Shown here one piece after another: positions 35,761-44,533 of a stretch of DNA of 64,000 nt (the first letter of the stretch is position 1; each line of letters begins with the position of its first letter). Made by a program: the position numbers and the translations under genes. This DNA comes from Oscillospiraceae bacterium HV4-5-C5C. GTDB lineage: Bacteria; Bacillota; Clostridia; Saccharofermentanales; Fastidiosipilaceae. The stretch lies in contig JAAVLZ010000007.1 in assembly GCA_012034405.1 (NCBI GenBank), positions 1 to 64,000 on the forward strand, given 5' to 3'. The notes under the pieces were generated by a model that did no database searches, had not been told where the DNA came from, and worked only from the letters and a program-made list of their open reading frames with translations.

Positions 35761-35813
35761 ATCTAAAGGCGTCTGCCGCCTGACTGCCAGGGATGGCGGA
35801 GACAGGCGGACCG

Positions 35814-35844
35814 GCATGGGCCCTCTTCAAGGGGGCCCATGTTT
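35814..35844 (+). terminator. Attenuating hairpin between oppA and oppB
   Basis: GCATGGGCCC (35814-35823) pairs with GGGCCCATGT (35833-35842), followed by only TTTG. Such partial terminators commonly make the binding protein more abundant than the permease. Confidence 0.65.
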
Positions 35845-35933
35845 GTAGCCTGGCTGATTCCTGTCCGCCGGCCTGATCCGGTCGCCGGGGCGATCTGCTG
35901 CAGGTGCCAAAGCACATTTTGAAGGGTAGTAAC

Positions 35934-36920
35934 ATGCGGAAGTACATTGTTAAACGATTGCTGTGGAGCATTCTGATCTTGTTTTTTGTCTCATTCCTGA
36001 TTTATCTTTTAATGCGTTCGCTGCCATCTTCCTACGTGGAAACCGTGGCCCGGGAAAGAGCCGCGTCCAATCCGCAGGTCAGTTACAAGCAATGGCTGGA
36101 ACGCCTGAATGAGCTCTACGGATTGAATGTCAATCCGCTCCAGGGTTTTTTTATCTGGTTATCTCAGGCCATCCGGGGACATTTTGGTGACAGCTGGTAT
36201 TACGGCGTGCCTGTGACCCAGAAATTTGGTTCCGTCATCTGGTATTCCTTCGCGCTAGGCGCGGCCGCGCTGATTTTCCAGGTAGCGTTGGCTATCCCGC
36301 TGGGGATTCAGTCAGCCCGCAAGCAATACAGTGCGCTGGATTACGCTACCACTGTTTTTGCGTTAATCGGCATCTCTTTGCCGGGATTCTTTTTTATCAC
36401 GATTTTAAAGATGGTTTTTGCAGTCAATCTGGGTTGGTTTGATCTCAACGGCATTGTAGGCAGGATGCATGACTCTTATTCACCCTTCCGTCAATTCCTG
36501 GATATCTGCCAGCACATGGTTTTGCCCACCCTTAATCTGGTGATTATCGGCACCGGTTCCTTGCTGCGTTATACCCGTACCAATATGCTTGAAGTGCTCA
36601 ACTCCGATTATATTCGTACCGCGCGTGCAGAGGGCTTATCGGAACGCCGGGTCATTAATCACCATGCCTTCAGAAACACCCTGATTCCGCTGGTGACCAT
36701 CATTGGCGGTACCTTGCCGGGTTTGTTTTCCGGTGCTTTGATTACTGAAACCTTATTTAAAATCCCCGGTATCGGCTACACCTCTTATGAGGCCATGCTG
36801 GCGGGAGATATCCCCTTTACCATGTTTTATCTGACCTTCATGGCTATCCTGACCTTGCTGGGAACCTTGATATCTGACGTTCTTTATGCCGTGGTAGATC
36901 CGCGGGTCCGAGTGAGCTAG
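35934..36920 (+). CDS. oppB: Oligopeptide ABC transporter permease OppB
   Basis: The 328-residue membrane subunit starts at ATG 35934 after GAAGGGTAGTAAC. It begins MRKYIVKRLLWSILILFFVS and has six membrane segments and the EAA-loop YIRTARAEGLSERRVINHHAFRN that contacts the ATPases. LPGLFSGALITETLFKIPG is the usual late OppB motif. Size is normal (305-335). It forms a heterodimer with OppC. Confidence 0.95.
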   Translation: MRKYIVKRLLWSILILFFVSFLIYLLMRSLPSSYVETVARERAASNPQVSYKQWLERLNELYGLNVNPLQGFFIWLSQAIRGHFGDSWYYGVPVTQKFGSVIWYSFALGAAALIFQVALAIPLGIQSARKQYSALDYATTVFALIGISLPGFFFITILKMVFAVNLGWFDLNGIVGRMHDSYSPFRQFLDICQHMVLPTLNLVIIGTGSLLRYTRTNMLEVLNSDYIRTARAEGLSERRVINHHAFRNTLIPLVTIIGGTLPGLFSGALITETLFKIPGIGYTSYEAMLAGDIPFTMFYLTFMAILTLLGTLISDVLYAVVDPRVRVS

Positions 36921-36932
36921 GGGGTAGGCAAG

Positions 36933-38729
36933 ATGAATCAAGACAAGAATGTAAAGGAAGAAGTCCCAATGGCTGAGGAACTGCATAAGCCTGTTAACCC
37001 ATCAGCGGAGGACCACGGACAAGCGGCGCAGAGATTGGATGATGAACAGCGCGTCAAAGTGGTGTCGCCTTCCATGCTGGTATTCCGTCGCTTTATCCGC
37101 AACCGCCTGGCGGTAACCGGCTTGATCTTTTTTATTGTTATGCTGCTGTTTTCTTATGTGGGCGGGATCTTTTCGCCTTACAGCGAAACCCAGCGCTTTT
37201 ATAAAACTACGGAAATGTCGGAGGAGTTTGCCGGCGTGACCCAGAGCAGTACCTATCGTTTTATCATCGCTCAGGGACAGGATTTTCCGACCGCTTCCCA
37301 GGCCAAAGCTCAACTGGCCATCAAGAACGGTGAAACGACTTTTACGGCGGGCAACGATACCTTTACGCTGGAAAAAATCAGCAGCGAGGGGTATGGTATC
37401 TCCCAGATGGCTTCTGTCGCCAAGGCGGAGACACTGGGCGGCATGACCACGGTTACCTCCGCTAACAGCGGTGACTTGCCGGACGGGCTGGCTGAAGCCT
37501 TTACTCAGGCTATCCAGGACGGGGCAGAAAGCTTTACGCTGGGAGCTACAACTTATCAGGTCGTGCGGGATCGCAAGACCTATTATGCTAAGACCGAATT
37601 GTATATCGGTGTTGGCACCATGAAACTGATCGATTTTGATACGGCCGACAGCCAGAACAGTACCGACTTTACGATCGCTGCACTTCAGGCCGAAGATACA
37701 GCCACAGCTGCTGGTCAGACGGTAAGCTTTGAAGCCGAGGGTCAGGCTTATACGCTTGAATACAATAAAACTGATGATGCCGCGTTGATTTATCAGGCCG
37801 GCCAGACCGCGCCTTACGCTGTCATCAGTAATTACATTGTCAACTCAGTGCAATCTGATGTGCATATTGGGATTGACTTGCGCCAGAAGATCGTGGAAGC
37901 GGTCCAGCAAGGCACAAGTCAGCTGACCTATGACAGTCATGAATATGACATCAGCCGTGAAAACAACCGCTGGACACTCACGCTGCAGCAGGACAAAACA
38001 GTTTTTGACGCCTACGCCTTTCCCTCCCGCGCGCATTGGCTGGGGACGGATGGTTATGGCATGGATATCCTGACCCGCCTGATGTACGGCGGCCGCGTCT
38101 CCATTCAGATCAGCTTTATGGTGGTGCTGATCAGTCTGATCCTGGGTATTACCTTGGGCGGCCTGTCCGGCTATTTTGGCGGCTGGGTTGATTTTGTCAT
38201 CATGCGTCTGGTTGATATATTTTACTGCCTCCCCACCTGGCCGATCATGATCATCATTGGCGCGGTTATGGATGAGTTGAAAGTGGATTCCGCGACCCGC
38301 ATGAATTTCCTGATGCTCCTGCTGGGGGTGCTGGGCTGGTCCGGCGTGGCCCGGATGGTCCGTGGCCAGATCTTAGGCTTGCGGGACCAGGAGTTTATGA
38401 TCGCGACGGAAGCCACCGGTTTGACAGTAGGCCGGCGCATTTTTAAACACCTGGTACCCAATGTCATCCCTCAGCTGATCGTTATGGCGACCATGAGCAT
38501 GGGCGATACCATTTTGACGGAGTCCACGCTGAGCTTCCTTGGCCTGGGCGTCAAATACCCCTTTGCTTCCTGGGGTAACATCATCAATGCGGTCAGCACC
38601 CAGTACGTGATGACCAATTACGTTTTTGTCTGGCTGCCGGCAGGCCTCTGCATCCTGATTACAGTGCTGGGCTTCAACTTTATCGGCGACGGACTGCGCG
38701 ATGCGTTTGACCCTAAGATGAAACGGTGA
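36933..38729 (+). CDS. oppC: Oligopeptide ABC transporter permease OppC with large extracytoplasmic insert
   Basis: The 598-residue protein is twice the usual length (about 300). After a charged N-terminus and TM1 (about 60-82, LAVTGLIFFIVMLLFSYVGG), residues about 95-360 are an extra domain predicted outside the cell. The permease core then begins HWLGTDGYGMDILTRLMYGGRVS, with EAA loop EFMIATEATGLTVGRRIFKHLVPN and TESTLSFLGLGVKYPFASWGN. The insert contains at least three similar units: A-x-x-A/x-I-x-x-G followed by a beta hairpin (FTAGNDTFTLEKI, FTLGATTYQVVRD, LTYDSHEYDISRE). ATG 36933 follows GGGGGTAGGCAAG. The insert probably touches the equally enlarged OppA (inference). Confidence 0.92.
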   Translation: MNQDKNVKEEVPMAEELHKPVNPSAEDHGQAAQRLDDEQRVKVVSPSMLVFRRFIRNRLAVTGLIFFIVMLLFSYVGGIFSPYSETQRFYKTTEMSEEFAGVTQSSTYRFIIAQGQDFPTASQAKAQLAIKNGETTFTAGNDTFTLEKISSEGYGISQMASVAKAETLGGMTTVTSANSGDLPDGLAEAFTQAIQDGAESFTLGATTYQVVRDRKTYYAKTELYIGVGTMKLIDFDTADSQNSTDFTIAALQAEDTATAAGQTVSFEAEGQAYTLEYNKTDDAALIYQAGQTAPYAVISNYIVNSVQSDVHIGIDLRQKIVEAVQQGTSQLTYDSHEYDISRENNRWTLTLQQDKTVFDAYAFPSRAHWLGTDGYGMDILTRLMYGGRVSIQISFMVVLISLILGITLGGLSGYFGGWVDFVIMRLVDIFYCLPTWPIMIIIGAVMDELKVDSATRMNFLMLLLGVLGWSGVARMVRGQILGLRDQEFMIATEATGLTVGRRIFKHLVPNVIPQLIVMATMSMGDTILTESTLSFLGLGVKYPFASWGNIINAVSTQYVMTNYVFVWLPAGLCILITVLGFNFIGDGLRDAFDPKMKR

Positions 38730-38741
38730 GGAATAAACATA

Positions 38742-39899
38742 ATGGCAAGAAAATCCAAAAAAAGTGCAAATTATCTGTCCGCGCGGACCATTCGCCGAAC
38801 CGCTAAAGAGAACCGCCGCATTACCAGACAATTTGAGCAAAAACTGAATCGCAAGCATGTCGCGCCGTCTGAATATGCTACTGTCATGAAAGATCCGGCC
38901 AATGTTTTGGAAGTAGAAGATTTGAAAACCTACTTTTTTACGGATGCCGGAACGGTTAAAGCCGTGGATGGGGTATCCTTTGAGGTTCCGCGCGGCAAGA
39001 CCATCGGGCTGGTGGGCGAAAGCGGCTGCGGCAAATCCGTTACCAGCCTGTCCATCATGCAGCTGCTGCAGCGGCCGCAGGGTCAGATTGTCAGCGGCGC
39101 CATCCGTCTGACTCAGGATCACGGCCAGGCGGTGGATATCACCAAAATGCCGATCCACGCCATGGAAAAGATCCGCGGCAAAGATGTTTCCATGATTTTT
39201 CAGGAGCCGATGACCAGCCTGAATCCGGTGTTCAAGATCGGCAGTCAGCTGGATGAAGTTATTGGCCTGCATAATCCGGACATGGACAAGGACGCGGTGA
39301 AAAAGCGCACCATAGAGATGCTGGAACTGGTCAGTATTGCTAACAGCGGCGCGGTTTATGACATGTATCCCCATCAGCTGTCCGGCGGTATGCGCCAGCG
39401 GGTCATGATTGCCATAGCTCTGGCCTGCAGCCCTAAGGTCATTATTGCGGATGAACCGACCACCGCGCTGGACGTCACCATTCAGGCTCAGATTCTGGAT
39501 ATTCTGCGCCGCCTGAAGGATCAGATTAACAGCAGTATTGTTTTGATTACGCACGACCTGGGCGTCATAGCGGAAATGGCTGATGAAGTGGTGGTCATGT
39601 ACGCAGGGCGGATCGTGGAAAAGGGGACGGTTGAAGAGATATTCAAACATCCCAGTCACCCGTATACCCTGGGCCTGATGGCATCCAAGCCGGTTGTATC
39701 CCGTCATGTTGAGCGGCTGTACAGCATACCCGGTAATGTGCCCAATCCCATTGAAATGCCGGACTATTGCTATTTCAGAGACCGCTGCGACCGGGCCTTT
39801 GAGCCCTGCTATGGTGAATACCCGCCCATGATCAGTCTGTCACCTACCCATAAAGTCGCCTGCTACTGCTACCAGCAGCCCGCTGATAAAAAGGAGTGA
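38742..39899 (+). CDS. oppD: Oligopeptide ABC transporter ATPase OppD
   Basis: The 385-residue ATPase starts at ATG 38742 after GAGGAATAAACATA. A basic N-terminal extension of about 48 residues ([20 protein letters not shown]) precedes the ABC domain: Walker [11 protein letters not shown]-loop [10 protein letters not shown], signature LSGGMRQRV, Walker [13 protein letters not shown], and switch LITHDLG. The C-terminal oligo_HPY-type region has the Cys cluster [14 protein letters not shown] typical of OppD/OppF. The N-terminal extension is unusual; most OppD start close to the first beta strand. Confidence 0.94.
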   Translation: MARKSKKSANYLSARTIRRTAKENRRITRQFEQKLNRKHVAPSEYATVMKDPANVLEVEDLKTYFFTDAGTVKAVDGVSFEVPRGKTIGLVGESGCGKSVTSLSIMQLLQRPQGQIVSGAIRLTQDHGQAVDITKMPIHAMEKIRGKDVSMIFQEPMTSLNPVFKIGSQLDEVIGLHNPDMDKDAVKKRTIEMLELVSIANSGAVYDMYPHQLSGGMRQRVMIAIALACSPKVIIADEPTTALDVTIQAQILDILRRLKDQINSSIVLITHDLGVIAEMADEVVVMYAGRIVEKGTVEEIFKHPSHPYTLGLMASKPVVSRHVERLYSIPGNVPNPIEMPDYCYFRDRCDRAFEPCYGEYPPMISLSPTHKVACYCYQQPADKKE

Positions 39900-39904
39900 A
39901 ATCC

Positions 39905-41245
39905 GTGGCCAAGCATACAACATCCCACCCCAGTCAAACAACACCGCCGTCTCAGGAACTGCTGTCGGTGAGCCATCTCAAGACCTACTTTCCTATCAAA
40001 AGCGGGGTTTTACAACGCGTCACCGGTTATGTGAAAGCGGTGGATGACATCAGTTTTAAGCTATATCCCGGCCAGACGATGAGTCTGGTGGGGGAGAGCG
40101 GCTGCGGCAAGACCACAGCCGGGCGGACGATTTTGCGCCTGACCCCTAAATCTGCCGGCGAGGTTGTGTTTGAGGGCAAAGATATCTATAAATTGGACGC
40201 TCAGGAACTGCGGGCCCTTCGCCCGCAGATGCAGCTGATTTTTCAGGATCCCTATTCCAGCCTGTCTCCGCGCATGCCGGTGGGCGAAATCATCGCTGAA
40301 GCCCCCCGCCAGCATCACATCGTGCCCAAAGAACAGTTTGACACCTACATCGATAAAATCATGAAGGACTGCGGCCTGCAGCCCTACCACCGGGATCGCT
40401 ATCCGCATGAGTTCAGCGGCGGTCAGCGCCAGCGTATCTGTATTGCGCGCGCCCTGGCGCTCAATCCCAAGTTTATCGTCTGTGACGAACCGGTGTCAGC
40501 CCTGGATGTATCCATCCAGGCGCAGATCATTAATCTGCTGATGGACCTGCAGGCCCAGTATAACCTCACCTACCTCTTTATTTCCCATGATCTCTCCGTG
40601 GTGGAGCATATTTCAGATCTGATTGGCGTCATGTATCTGGGCGATCTGGTCGAACGAGGCACTAAAAAGGAAGTGTTTGCCCGTCCGCTGCATCCTTATA
40701 CCCAGGCGCTCTTCAGCGCCATTCCGGTACCCGATCCGGATTATAAAATGAACCGCATCATTCTGGAAGGCTCGATTCCCTCGCCGGCCAATCCCCCGGC
40801 GGGCTGCAAATTCCATACCCGCTGCCGCTACTGCATGGAAATCTGTAAACAGCAGGTGCCGCCATCCTATGAAGTGGAACCCGGACATGTGGTCAACTGC
40901 CATCTTTATGAAGGCTCGCCCGTGGTGGATGATCTGACCGGCTCCGACGATATGGAAGTACAACTGGCCCGGGAAAAACTGGCAGCCGCGGAAGACCGTG
41001 CTGCCGGAGCGGCCGCCGCGCGCGGGCAGCTGAGTGTAGACGATATTGTGTCGGAGAATCTGAGCGAGGAAGCCCGGACTGACAGTCAGGAAGCGGTACT
41101 GGACCGCAGCAGCGAATGGATGAAAGAGCGTGAACAGCAGCTGGAACGGATGCAGGCAGACCGGCGTCAGGCTGAGCCGGCTGCGGCCGGGGCCGCTCCG
41201 GCTGGCGATGAGTCAGCCGAGGCGCCCGCTTCTCCTGAAAAATAA
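39905..41245 (+). CDS. oppF: Oligopeptide ABC transporter ATPase OppF with acidic C-terminal tail
   Basis: The 446-residue partner ATPase has Walker A GESGCGKTTAGRT, Q-loop FQDPYSSLSPRM, signature FSGGQRQRI, Walker B FIVCDEPVSALDVS, and HTRCRYCMEICKQQVP in the oligo_HPY region. GTG 39905 lies eight bases after GGAG; another GTG at 39896 overlaps the oppD stop but is too near the site. After the normal end (about residue 330), roughly 110 residues form a charged, Ala/Glu-rich helical tail (LAREKLAAAEDRAAGAAAA, MKEREQQLERMQADRRQAE), probably coiled coil. A terminator follows. Confidence 0.93.
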   Translation: MAKHTTSHPSQTTPPSQELLSVSHLKTYFPIKSGVLQRVTGYVKAVDDISFKLYPGQTMSLVGESGCGKTTAGRTILRLTPKSAGEVVFEGKDIYKLDAQELRALRPQMQLIFQDPYSSLSPRMPVGEIIAEAPRQHHIVPKEQFDTYIDKIMKDCGLQPYHRDRYPHEFSGGQRQRICIARALALNPKFIVCDEPVSALDVSIQAQIINLLMDLQAQYNLTYLFISHDLSVVEHISDLIGVMYLGDLVERGTKKEVFARPLHPYTQALFSAIPVPDPDYKMNRIILEGSIPSPANPPAGCKFHTRCRYCMEICKQQVPPSYEVEPGHVVNCHLYEGSPVVDDLTGSDDMEVQLAREKLAAAEDRAAGAAAARGQLSVDDIVSENLSEEARTDSQEAVLDRSSEWMKEREQQLERMQADRRQAEPAAAGAAPAGDESAEAPASPEK

Positions 41246-41276
41246 GCGGTTCAAGGTGTAAGCACCGTGACCAGTG

Positions 41277-41306
41277 AGGCGGCAGCAGACTGCCGCCTTT
41301 ATTTAT
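41277..41306 (+). terminator. Terminator of the opp operon
   Basis: AGGCGGCAG (41277-41285) pairs with CTGCCGCCT (41290-41298), followed by TTATTTAT. Confidence 0.85.
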
Positions 41307-41360
41307 AATGAACTGACCCGACCGAAGCATCAGGCTTCAGCAGGAAGGAGGATGCATACC

Positions 41361-41714
41361 GTGAATAACCCGATCCCGCAGGAGCGGCGCCACAAACCAA
41401 GCCGGTTTAAGCTTTGGGAAGAACAGGATGACGGGCGTACCATAGCCCCTATGGATTCGGACAGTCTGTCCAGGAGCGGACAGCGCCGCTCCTGGCTGGA
41501 GGGTTCGGTCTTTGATCCGCGCCGGCATTTACCACCGGAAGCCCGGGCTGCGGATCAGGCCGCCCGGCTGCAGGCTGCGCCGCCGGCCTTAAGCCGCCGG
41601 GAAGCACGGCGGCTGACCCTGAATGCCGTGCTGGCAGGTCTGCTGATTGCCGGTATATACCTGGGCCTCATGGCGTTGTTTTTACTGTTTTGCCAGTTTG
41701 TCTGGTTCAGATAG
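41361..41714 (+). CDS. Small tail-anchored membrane protein, function unknown
   Basis: The 117-residue product starts at GTG 41361, nine bases after AGGAGG; ATG 41352 abuts the site. The first 85 residues are hydrophilic and Arg/Pro-rich (RRHKPSRFKLWEEQDDG). One membrane segment near the C-terminus (about 90-114, LNAVLAGLLIAGIYLGLMALFLLF) would anchor it with its bulk in the cytoplasm. No known family. It lies alone between the opp terminator and the FNR-like gene on the other strand. Confidence 0.6.
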   Translation: MNNPIPQERRHKPSRFKLWEEQDDGRTIAPMDSDSLSRSGQRRSWLEGSVFDPRRHLPPEARAADQAARLQAAPPALSRREARRLTLNAVLAGLLIAGIYLGLMALFLLFCQFVWFR

Positions 41715-41817
41715 CCATCACACAGCCTTATGTGAGCTCAGACGGCTGACTGCGGTCCGGAGCAGGGGCGAGGCGCCTGCCGGGCCGGAACCACCCCGCG
41801 CAGATAAGCCAGTCCTG

Positions 41818-41863
41818 GCGTTCAGCCGGGTTCAGCGTTCAGCCGGGTTCAGCGTTCAGCCGG
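41818..41863 (+). repeat. Tandem 17-base repeat, 2.7 copies
   Basis: GCGTTCAGCCGGGTTCA occurs at 41818-41834 and 41835-41851 exactly, then a 12-base partial copy to 41863. It lies between the ends of two converging genes. No coding role. Confidence 0.9.
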
Positions 41864-41900
41864 ACCTGGCCACCAGTTCAGCCACCCTGCGGGCGCCGGA

Positions 41901-42620
41901 TCACACAACCAGTTTAAAATAGACGGCGGCTTTGGCCGGTTTGCGGTCCAGCAGGATCTGCTCATCACGGACGCCAAGCTGCCGCAGGTTATCAATCTGG
42001 TCCATTATGAACAGCTCGCTGCCCACAACATAGATCCAGGCGGATTGTAACCGGGGCAGTCTGGCCAGCCGGTCCAGCAAGGCCGCGCGGCCTGATACCG
42101 CTTCTGCACTCAGGTTGTTTCCCTTCTGCTGCAGCTGCTCAAACTCTTCCTCAAAAACAAAAGGCCTCTGGGTCGCTGCGGTCAGACTGATGATTTCCGG
42201 GATGCCCTGACGGTCGTGACTGGCTGCCAGCAGCAGCGGGCGAATGGTCGCCGCGGCTAATCCCATGGTCAGCATAACTAACGGCCGGCCATCCCGCGGC
42301 AGCGGCAGACAGGAACCGATCTTAAACAGCGCCAGCTTATCTCCGGGGACGGCCTGAAACAGACGCTCCTTAAACACCGAAGGCCGCCGGTTCATCCGGG
42401 TGACAAAGGAAAGCTGGCCTTCTTCCGGCAGGCTGCAAATGGACATGTGCCGGACTAAATCACGGTCCGGTCCATCTGCCTGGATAAAATCCGGCAGCGC
42501 AACATGGGTATGAGCCCCCGCGTCCCAGCTTTGAACCTGCGGAGGGATGGCCAGATCAAAGCGGCGCACCCCGCCTGCCATATCTTTGATTGCTACAATT
42601 TCACTATTATAAATATCCAT
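41901..42620 (-). CDS. Ferredoxin-NADP reductase-like flavoprotein
   Basis: The 239-residue protein reads as an FNR fold: an FAD-binding barrel with the RHMSICSLPEEGQLSFVTR motif (RxxS flavin pattern), then an NAD(P) domain (LVMLTMGLAAATIRPLLLAA, replacing the usual GTGIAP), and a late YVVGSELFIMDQIDNLRQLGV segment. No [2Fe-2S] domain is fused. I chose ATG 42620 (MDIYNSEIVAIKD), which follows GGGACC; a frame from 42653 would start in the upstream terminator. It may reduce a flavin or ferredoxin partner. The substrate is unknown. Confidence 0.75.
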   Translation of the reverse strand: MDIYNSEIVAIKDMAGGVRRFDLAIPPQVQSWDAGAHTHVALPDFIQADGPDRDLVRHMSICSLPEEGQLSFVTRMNRRPSVFKERLFQAVPGDKLALFKIGSCLPLPRDGRPLVMLTMGLAAATIRPLLLAASHDRQGIPEIISLTAATQRPFVFEEEFEQLQQKGNNLSAEAVSGRAALLDRLARLPRLQSAWIYVVGSELFIMDQIDNLRQLGVRDEQILLDRKPAKAAVYFKLVV

Positions 42621-42656
42621 AAACACCAAGGTCCCTTCTGGCTTTGCTCCCATAAT

Positions 42657-42685
42657 AAAAAAGCCCGGTCCGAATGAACCGGGCT
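42657..42685 (-). terminator. Terminator after the TIM-barrel isomerase gene
   Basis: On the minus strand AGCCCGGT pairs with ACCGGGCT and is followed by TTTTTTATT. It stands between the isomerase-like gene and the FNR-like gene. Confidence 0.88.
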
Positions 42686-42752
42686 GAGGTTACCAATGAC
42701 CGCAAAAACAGCCGCCTTGGTAGCCGGGACAACTAATTGTCTGCCAGCGAAG

Positions 42753-43577
42753 CTAAAGCCCCAGGCTACGCAGAAATGCCAGGCTTAGCCGCGCGGCCTC
42801 CAGGGGAGGAAGCTGATAGCACTGATCCTGCTCATAGATCAGCGCCTGGCTGCCCGCTGCCTCCGCCGCGGCCAGAATGGCCGGAAAATCCTGCAGTCCC
42901 TGACCTAAGGGCCGGAATTCAAACTGCCCGCCCTGATCCGCCTGCCGGCTGACCGAAGTGCCGATCAGTTCATACATGTTACTGGTCTGACCCGCTTTGA
43001 AAAAGTCTTTCAGGTGAACCAGGGGCACGCGGCCGCTATACTGCCGCAGGTAAGCCGCCGGATCAACTCCGGCTACATTGAACCAGCAGGTGTCCCCTTC
43101 CATCTGCAGCTGCTGCGGACTGAAAGCCTCGTACAGCGCATCCAGGGCATAGCGGCCGTCTGGCAGACGGACAAACTCAAAGTCGTGGTTGTGGTAAAGC
43201 AATTGCATCCCGGCCTGGCTGACCGCCTTAGCAATCTCGGGGATATAATCCAGCACCGTCTGAAAGCCAGGGGTCAGCGGCCGCAGATCCTCAGGCAGAT
43301 AAGGAATCGCAATATACGCACAGCCGATCGTCTGATAATCGCGAACGACTTTAGCCAGATCCGCTTTCATCTCCGCAAAGGGCACATGAGCCGAGTAAGC
43401 CTTAAGACCGTTTGCGGCTAAGATCCGGCTGACTTCCGCAGCAGGCAGGCCGTACAGACCGGCCAGCTCCACAAAATCCCAGCCCATGCGGGCAACCGCC
43501 TGCATCGTTCCGGCAAAGTCCTGTTCTGCTTCCTGCCGCAGATTATAAACCTGAATACCTAAGGGCCATTTTTTCAT
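42753..43577 (-). CDS. Sugar phosphate isomerase/epimerase (xylose isomerase-like TIM barrel)
   Basis: The 274-residue AP_endonuc_2-family protein begins MKKWPLGIQVYNLRQEAEQD, the common start of this group. Metal and substrate residues are visible in WDFVELAGLYG, KAYSAHVPF, LLYHNHDFEF (His and Glu), QMEGDTCWFNVAG (Asp), VPLVHLKDFF, and the final ALIYEQDQC (Glu). Such enzymes act on inositol or other sugars. The true substrate cannot be told. The start lies after GGAAGGGAAAGGG on the minus strand. It is 39 bases downstream of the RDD gene and may share its transcript. Confidence 0.85.
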   Translation of the reverse strand: MKKWPLGIQVYNLRQEAEQDFAGTMQAVARMGWDFVELAGLYGLPAAEVSRILAANGLKAYSAHVPFAEMKADLAKVVRDYQTIGCAYIAIPYLPEDLRPLTPGFQTVLDYIPEIAKAVSQAGMQLLYHNHDFEFVRLPDGRYALDALYEAFSPQQLQMEGDTCWFNVAGVDPAAYLRQYSGRVPLVHLKDFFKAGQTSNMYELIGTSVSRQADQGGQFEFRPLGQGLQDFPAILAAAEAAGSQALIYEQDQCYQLPPLEAARLSLAFLRSLGL

Positions 43578-43616
43578 TTTATCTACCCTTTCCCTTCCTG
43601 ATTAATGGGACGGCGG

Positions 43617-44468
43617 TTAAAAAGGCCGCTCGTCAATCACCACTGTATCACAGATAAAGTCATGCAGTGCCTGATATTTTTCAGTAAAGAGGATGGTCAG
43701 CAGTGAGATTAATTTCACAAAAGCTGACAGAACCAGCATCAGCAACTGGCGTCCCAGCACACCGCCGCGGGTGAGCAGTTGACCGCGGGCTTTAACCGGT
43801 CGAAGGTTGAGCATCAGCTTACCCAGCGTTCGTCCGCCGGTGAACAGCGGGATCACAACATAGAAGATCAGGTCGATGCCCCAGGACCACAAAGCAACCT
43901 GAAAGAGGTACTTCAGCAGCAGCAGGAAGACGGCGCTGCCCATACTGGCGTACAGGTAATCGCTGCCGTTGTCTGATTCAGGATAAAAATCATCAAAATC
44001 AAAATCGTACGCATACGGATCGTACGAGCCCAATTGCTGAGCCCCGACGACCTTGCTGTCTGCAGCTGGTTCCTGGCTGGTCAGACTGTAAGCAGAAGGA
44101 TCAACGGCCTGATTTTGATAATTGTAAGGGCTGTAAGGGCTGATGTAACTCAGCATGGGGATTAAAAGCCGGAACAGCAGGATGACTGCGATAATTGTAA
44201 CGGGGATCCCGGCTATCACCCGGTCAATCAGCGCGGCGCCTACTCTGCGTCCGCGCGAGGCCAGCCGGACATAACGGCGTTCCCCGCCCGGATAGCCCAT
44301 GACCAGGACCGGCTCCGATGACGGGGGCCCCTGGTAGGGCGGCGGACTGCCGGCGCCAGTCTGATTGTAGCCGCTGCCGCCAGCCGGCGGGGTCTGGCTG
44401 TAGGTGCTGTCATGGCTTTCGACAGTCGGAACTGTCCCGCCTGCTTGCTGATCTGCTTGTTCGCTCAT
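43617..44468 (-). CDS. RDD family membrane protein
   Basis: The 283-residue protein has a Gly/Pro/Tyr-rich cytoplasmic start (1-70) and then an RDD domain: RGRRVGAALIDRVIAGIPVT (first helix with Arg-Asp), a long Tyr/Asp-rich outer loop (YDPYAYDFDFDDFYPESD), GGRTLGKLMLNLRPV, and a final helix with LLTILFTEKYQALHDFICDTVVI. The role is unknown; some RDD proteins act in ion exchange. ATG 44468 follows GGAGG on the minus strand. Confidence 0.88.
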   Translation of the reverse strand: MSEQADQQAGGTVPTVESHDSTYSQTPPAGGSGYNQTGAGSPPPYQGPPSSEPVLVMGYPGGERRYVRLASRGRRVGAALIDRVIAGIPVTIIAVILLFRLLIPMLSYISPYSPYNYQNQAVDPSAYSLTSQEPAADSKVVGAQQLGSYDPYAYDFDFDDFYPESDNGSDYLYASMGSAVFLLLLKYLFQVALWSWGIDLIFYVVIPLFTGGRTLGKLMLNLRPVKARGQLLTRGGVLGRQLLMLVLSAFVKLISLLTILFTEKYQALHDFICDTVVIDERPF

Positions 44469-44533
44469 TTTAAACCTCCGTAAGGCCAGAGGGCCCGCTG
44501 CTGGAATCTGATGCTGGGATGGGTACCAGCTGA

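Noticed and set aside
38373-39707. 444-residue minus-strand ORF opposite oppC and oppD
   Set aside because: Shadow of clear ABC transporter genes; no recognisable motif of its own.
41818-41863. CRISPR-like array
   Set aside because: The units are contiguous without spacers and too short; no cas genes in the window.
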